Shown here: positions 60,184-64,000 of the stretch, piece by piece
Layout: each line of letters opens with the position of its first letter
Numbering within the stretch: position 1 is the first letter of the stretch
From: Paenibacillus sp. MMS20-IR301
Lineage (GTDB): Bacteria; Bacillota; Bacilli; Paenibacillales; Paenibacillaceae
Direction: 5' to 3'
Assembly (NCBI RefSeq): GCF_032302195.1
Contig: NZ_CP135275.1
Location: 5,919,501 to 5,983,500, forward strand
DNA: 64,000 bases
Made by a program: the position numbers and the translations under genes
Notes under the pieces: generated by a model
What the model was told of the DNA's origin: nothing
The model's input: the letters and a program-made list of their open reading frames with translations, nothing else
Databases searched by the model: none

Positions 60184-61098
60184 GTGAGACACATTCTCTG
60201 GATGACTGCGATAAGTATAGTAGCGTTACTGGTGGTGCTTGCCTGCCTTTATTGTGTGAAAAAAGAGCTGCGGAGAGTTACCCGGCAGCTCCGGCAGCTG
60301 AACAGCGGCACCTCGGCGAAAAAGATTGATCTCGCCTATTTCGATAAGGATCTGGAGCGGCTGGCTGAGGCGGTGAATGAGCAGATTGATCAGACCCGGC
60401 AGGCGAATGCCGACAAGCGGCGGACGGAATATGAGCTTAAGCAGGCGATCTCCAGCATCTCGCATGATATCCGCACCCCGATGACCTCTATTCTCGGCTA
60501 TGTTCAGTTTCTGGAGACAGAAGACATAACCCCGGAGCAGCGGGGGAAGTATACGGAAATTGTTAAAAAAGGCGCACTCCGGCTGAAGGTGCTGCTGGAG
60601 GACTTCTTTGAGCTGTCGATTATTGAGTCTGCCGATTACCCGCTGAACCCTGAAGCCGTGAAGCTGAATGAGCTGCTGCCGGAGGTGCTGGTCGGGTTCT
60701 ATGAGCAGTTTGCTGCCCGGCAAATTGAGCCGGTGATTCATATTCCTGAGGAAGAGGCGGCAGTTGTAGCCGACCCGTCTGCGGTGAAGCGCGTAATAGA
60801 GAATCTGGTGATGAATGCCATCAGGCATTCCAGCGGAAAGGTAGTGATTCAGCTGGAGAAATCCGGTCCGGCGGTCCGGCTGACCGTCAGTAATCCTGCT
60901 GATCTGCTACGCGAGCAAGATCTGCAGTATCTGTTCAACCGGTTCTACACCGGTGATCAGCCCCGCACCGGCAAGGGCACCGGGCTCGGCCTGTCGATTG
61001 CACGGAGCCTGATGCTGAAGATGAATGGTGAATTGTCTGCCGAGCTTAAGGGGCAACAGCTGTTCATGGTTTGTGAGTGGCAAGGGAAGCCGTCGTAG
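60184..61098 (+). CDS. Sensor histidine kinase with one membrane helix
   Basis: A 304-residue kinase: a single N-terminal helix (about 5-24), a linker, then SISHDIRTPMTSILGYVQFL near 91-110 with the phosphorylated His, and an ATPase domain with NLVMNAIRHS (N box), a weak D-box region and GKGTGLGLSIA (G box) near 260-275. It has almost no extracellular domain, as in kinases that sense through a linked ABC transporter. GTG start with AAGGGG close by. Its end overlaps the convergent kinase gene by 35 bp. Confidence 0.88.
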   Translation: MRHILWMTAISIVALLVVLACLYCVKKELRRVTRQLRQLNSGTSAKKIDLAYFDKDLERLAEAVNEQIDQTRQANADKRRTEYELKQAISSISHDIRTPMTSILGYVQFLETEDITPEQRGKYTEIVKKGALRLKVLLEDFFELSIIESADYPLNPEAVKLNELLPEVLVGFYEQFAARQIEPVIHIPEEEAAVVADPSAVKRVIENLVMNAIRHSSGKVVIQLEKSGPAVRLTVSNPADLLREQDLQYLFNRFYTGDQPRTGKGTGLGLSIARSLMLKMNGELSAELKGQQLFMVCEWQGKPS

Positions 61099-62464
61099 GA
61101 ATACTCGTTGAAGGAATACTCAATGTTACCTCTGCTCCGCCGGAGGAGGAGACATTGCCCAGGTGTAAGCTTCCTCCATGCTGCAGTGCAGCGGACTTCG
61201 CGATATACAGTCCCATTCCGTGGTGGCTGCCGGAGCTGCGGCTTCGGTCGCCCCGGTAGAACTGGCTGGCAGCGTCCTTCAGATCGGCCTGTGAGAAACC
61301 ACCGCCTGTATCCGTAACCGTGAAGTGAACGGCATTTGCATCACCCCGGACAGAGAGAGTCACGCTGCCTTGCGGGGGCGTATACTCCGCCGCATTCGCT
61401 AATACATTGATAATTCCCCGCTGCAGCAGCTCCTTGTTAATGAAGAGAAACTCCGGAAGGCTCTCCTTTTGTATAGAGGTCTGAAGTTCTCTGCCCGAGG
61501 CAAGTGCCTTCAATTGGGCCTCAAGCGCATCAATAACGTCTTTGACCGGGACATGCGACTGCTGATGAAGAGATTCGGCCTGCATGCCTGACAGATCAAT
61601 TACCTCCTGCACATACGCTTCAATATCTCCGGCACTGCGGATAATGTATCCGTTGTATTCACGCTGGGCCTCATTCTGCGGTGTCTCCGCCAGCAGCTCC
61701 GCATTCCCCCGGATGATGGTCAGCGGCGTCTTAATATCGTGGGCCAGCGCAGATATCTGCTCCCTGCGGGAACGCTCCAGCTCCCATTGGCGCTTAAGCG
61801 AAGCATGCAGGGCATCCTTCATCTGGTCAAGTGAGGATAGCACTTCGTCAATCTCGCGGATGCCGCTGGGTTTAATCGTGAACTCCAGATTCTCGCGCCG
61901 GATGCTCTCTGTTGCCTCCTGTAAGCCGGTCAGCTTCTCGGACAGCCGCCGGCCGAACCGGGCAGCGAGCAGGGCTGCCTGCAGCAGAATGGCAAAGATG
62001 AAGAGCAATAGGGCCAGCAGCTGGGGATTCGGCAGATGACTGCGCAGCTGCGCAGAGGCATACTGCGGCGTTAGGCTGTAACGGAAGATCCAGAGCTCCT
62101 GTCCGCTCCAGGCGGTTGTATAGTAATAAGAGTCTTGAGTCTTCCCTTGCCGTACCATCTCCCAGGCATGAGCGGCCGCGCCCTGATTCAGATTACCGGA
62201 CAGCAGAACTCCTTCCCCGTTGAAAACCGCATAATCGAGCATTTCCGGAACACTGCCGGGCGTTACGGTACTGCCGGAGACAAGGTGCTGCTTGAACGCA
62301 GCAATCTCCTTCTCGGCATAGTTGGCAGGCAGAACGGAGCCTGAAGCAAAAGCAAGCGTGAATAGGCTAAGTATCACCACCAGCAGCAGAATCGTGCCTG
62401 CACTCAAGAATAGAAGGTATTGCAGGAAAAAGGTGCGAAGCCGCACCGGCTTGTTTCGTCTCAC
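61064..62464 (-). CDS. Sensor histidine kinase of LanFEG-type operon
   Basis: A 466-residue kinase: helix about 14-37, an extracellular domain (about 40-140), a second helix about 147-168, HAMP (about 170-220), SALAHDIKTPLTIIRGNAEL near 242-261 with the phosphorylated His, NVLANAAEYTP (N box), DTGGGF and HHGMGLYIA (G boxes). GTG start at 62464 overlaps the TGA of the regulator gene by 4 bp. Tail-to-tail overlap of 35 bp with the kinase gene of the other cassette. Pairs with the regulator upstream in the operon. Confidence 0.9.
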   Translation of the reverse strand: MRRNKPVRLRTFFLQYLLFLSAGTILLLVVILSLFTLAFASGSVLPANYAEKEIAAFKQHLVSGSTVTPGSVPEMLDYAVFNGEGVLLSGNLNQGAAAHAWEMVRQGKTQDSYYYTTAWSGQELWIFRYSLTPQYASAQLRSHLPNPQLLALLLFIFAILLQAALLAARFGRRLSEKLTGLQEATESIRRENLEFTIKPSGIREIDEVLSSLDQMKDALHASLKRQWELERSRREQISALAHDIKTPLTIIRGNAELLAETPQNEAQREYNGYIIRSAGDIEAYVQEVIDLSGMQAESLHQQSHVPVKDVIDALEAQLKALASGRELQTSIQKESLPEFLFINKELLQRGIINVLANAAEYTPPQGSVTLSVRGDANAVHFTVTDTGGGFSQADLKDAASQFYRGDRSRSSGSHHGMGLYIAKSAALQHGGSLHLGNVSSSGGAEVTLSIPSTSIPTTASLATHKP

Positions 62465-63123
62465 AGCTTCCACTTGTATCCAATCCCCCAGATCGTTTCG
62501 ATGGCATCCACTCCGCATTTACCCAGCTTGGCACGGATATTCTTGATATGCTCCGTAATCGTGCTGCTGTCGCTTTCCCCGTTATAACCGAAGATTGCTT
62601 CATAGATATGCTCTTTAGAGAAGACCTGCCCGCGGCTGCGAGCCAGAAACTCACAGATTTCATATTCACTTTTGGTCAGCGGCACTTTGTTCTCCTGGAC
62701 GAACAGCTCTTTACCGGAAAGGTTAAAGCGGACCTGCTCCAGATAGAGCACCTTCCGCCGCTCTCTGCCCTCCCGCCGGAGATGGGCCTGAATCCGCGCC
62801 CGCAGCGCGCCTATGCCAAAGGGCTTCACAATATAATCATCTGCCCCTAAGCCAAGGCCATACATCAGGTCGCTCTCCAGCGTCTTAGCCGTAACAAACA
62901 GGATCGGGCAATCTACTGCTGACCGGATCTCCCGGCAGAGAGTGAAGCCGTCCACACCGGGCATCATTACGTCGAGCATAATAAGATCATAGGCGCCAAG
63001 GTCAATCCGGCGCACTTGTGCAGGATCAGACATTACCGTTACCAGATGCTGATCGGCAGCAAGGGCGCTGCGGATCAGCGACAAGATAGCGGGTTCATCG
63101 TCTACTACAAGTATTTTTGCCAT
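62461..63123 (-). CDS. OmpR-family response regulator of LanFEG-type operon
   Basis: A 220-residue regulator: receiver about 1-115 (VVDDEPAI; Asp in MLDVMMPGVDG near 51; VKPFGIG), winged helix about 130-220 (VPLTKSEYEICEFLARSRGQ; IETIWGIGYKWKL). The start is ATG 63123 with AGGGAA upstream; the TTG at 63138 is less likely. It is 30 bp downstream of the permease gene and coupled to its kinase. Resembles SpaR/NisR-type and related regulators of lantibiotic response. Confidence 0.9.
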   Translation of the reverse strand: MAKILVVDDEPAILSLIRSALAADQHLVTVMSDPAQVRRIDLGAYDLIMLDVMMPGVDGFTLCREIRSAVDCPILFVTAKTLESDLMYGLGLGADDYIVKPFGIGALRARIQAHLRREGRERRKVLYLEQVRFNLSGKELFVQENKVPLTKSEYEICEFLARSRGQVFSKEHIYEAIFGYNGESDSSTITEHIKNIRAKLGKCGVDAIETIWGIGYKWKL

Positions 63124-63153
63124 ATTCCATTCCCTCAATTATAGGTTGTAGGT

Positions 63154-63912
63154 CTAATTATCGCTTGATCGTCCCTCCCACCGCCGGAACCATATGCAGG
63201 ATAGAATAACAGCTAGTATTGTTCCCGCTGTGCAGAGCGTAATTCCGGCCTTAAGTTCAGGTAAAGCAGGGGGTAGTATAGTGCCGGAAGCATGGATCGT
63301 CCATAAAGAGATGAAGCGGGTACCCCAGGCAAACGGGGTATAGGGCCAGGGGATATCGCCAAGTCCCGTAAGCATTAAGGCAGCGATGAGGCTGCCCGCA
63401 ATTCCTGCTCCGATGGAAGCCCCTTTCCCTAAGCGAAGACTGATGAAGAGATGCATAACATAGAGAAAGATGCTGCTGCCGAACAGGATGACTGCCCCCG
63501 TGAGGTAAAAGGGTATCCCCAGCCTGTCCTGCTGCAGAATTCCGCCGAACCCCAGGGCAAAGATGAGATAGGCCAGCAGGATGGCTCCAAGACCAAACAG
63601 CAGCAGAAGCAGGAGCTTACTTATATAGGCTGAAATTTTATTAGCGGGCATAGCAAGCATCCCTTGAAACTGTCCTGCGCCGGCCTCCTGTTCCGCAGAC
63701 ATGGAGCAGACAAGTCCAATCAGTGCAGGTAATGCACAGCCCAGAGATTGTATGAATACGAGCGCTTTATCAATAGCATTCCATGGTGAGTATGAATAGT
63801 ACGCCAGGAACACTGCTGTTCCGATCAGCGGAGCCAGCAGATGGATGAGTATAAATGGTGTGCGCCGGGTTTTGAGCAAATCCGCTCTTAGCAGTCCGGG
63901 TAATGATGACAT
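63154..63912 (-). CDS. Lantibiotic-immunity ABC permease, MutG/LanG type
   Basis: A 252-residue permease with six predicted helices. LPGLLRADLLKTRRTPFILI at 4-23 is the typical LanE/LanG start, and SAEQEAGAGQFQGMLAMPAN near 70-89 the conserved cytoplasmic segment of this class. GGGAGG precedes the ATG. Only one base separates it from the stop of the upstream permease gene, so EG order is kept. Lantibiotic immunity or general peptide resistance is the family role; no lantibiotic precursor or modification gene is in the window. Confidence 0.85.
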   Translation of the reverse strand: MSSLPGLLRADLLKTRRTPFILIHLLAPLIGTAVFLAYYSYSPWNAIDKALVFIQSLGCALPALIGLVCSMSAEQEAGAGQFQGMLAMPANKISAYISKLLLLLLFGLGAILLAYLIFALGFGGILQQDRLGIPFYLTGAVILFGSSIFLYVMHLFISLRLGKGASIGAGIAGSLIAALMLTGLGDIPWPYTPFAWGTRFISLWTIHASGTILPPALPELKAGITLCTAGTILAVILSCIWFRRWEGRSSDN

Positions 63913-63913
63913 T

Positions 63914-64000
63914 TTAATTCGCCTCCCGTTTGCGGAACCACGCTGCAGTAAGGAAGAAGAGCAAGCCGAACCAGGCCAGGGAGACGAGTGTATCTGGCAG
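63914..64000 (-). CDS. C-terminus of a second ABC permease (MutE/LanE type), cut by window edge
   Basis: 28 codons and a stop are visible: LPDTLVSLAWFGLLFFLTAA then WFRKREAN. A last transmembrane helix with a basic end is the usual end of ABC-2 permeases. The position directly upstream of the MutG-type gene points to LanE. The gene and the expected ATPase (LanF) lie to the right of the window. Confidence 0.75.
   Translation of the reverse strand: MPDTLVSLAWFGLLFFLTAAWFRKREAN

Overview
The window looks like chromosomal DNA of a Paenibacillus-type Bacillota. Strong AGGAGG-type ribosome sites are common, TTG and GTG starts are frequent, and the core genes (rlmH, mqo, M3 peptidase, DegV, DinB, LanFEG-type transporters, WYL and AraC regulators) fit a Gram-positive spore former. 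Genus is inferred from gene content and style only. The backbone is moderately GC-rich, while several blocks are clearly AT-rich. No rRNA, tRNA, CRISPR array or intact transposase was found.

Layout. 1-4.6 kb: an oligoendopeptidase cut by the left edge, a CxxH/CxxC mini-protein, a DHA2 efflux pump, a structured intergenic repeat, an ArsR regulator and rlmH. 4.64-13.42 kb: an AT-rich island that starts exactly at the 3' end of rlmH and ends at a near copy of that end (18 of 20 bases). A third, double-armed copy lies at about 10.11-10.15 kb. This is the layout of a staphylococcal SCC-type element, here carrying anti-phage-type cargo: a DUF4297-like nuclease with a HerA ATPase, a DUF4365-TPR protein, an AIPR-family protein and one unknown small gene. 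No ccr-type recombinase is visible. 13.4-31.5 kb: an accessory zone with an XRE/TPR pair, AraC, transglutaminase-like, U32, creatininase and DUF2834 genes, then many immunity-type genes (two SUKH, pentapeptide, LRR, Imm-like), several frameshifted, plus WYL and MerR regulators and a CPBP protease.

31.5-45 kb: WYL, DinB, UbiB-like kinase, GNAT and DUF421 genes, a lipoprotein, a Fur-controlled AraC/siderophore-binding fusion, mqo, an acyltransferase and a collagen-like protein. 45.5-56.7 kb: DegV, a second (frameshifted) AraC/siderophore-binding fusion, a sigma factor with a membrane partner, Lrp and VOC genes, a DUF6442-XRE pair behind a perfect 21-bp palindrome, and a NAD-salvage operon (pnuC, nadR, NrtR-like). 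56.7-64 kb: an M23 peptidase and two convergent two-component/ABC cassettes of the antimicrobial-peptide resistance type. The second is the end of a LanFEG immunity operon that continues past the right edge.

Most notable: (1) the SCC-like defence island at rlmH; (2) two AraC-lipoprotein fusion reading frames, each with one Fur box upstream and another inside the frame just before a lipoprotein start; (3) a promoter inside a perfect palindrome ahead of DUF6442-XRE; (4) a hairpin between Shine-Dalgarno and start codon of a WYL regulator.
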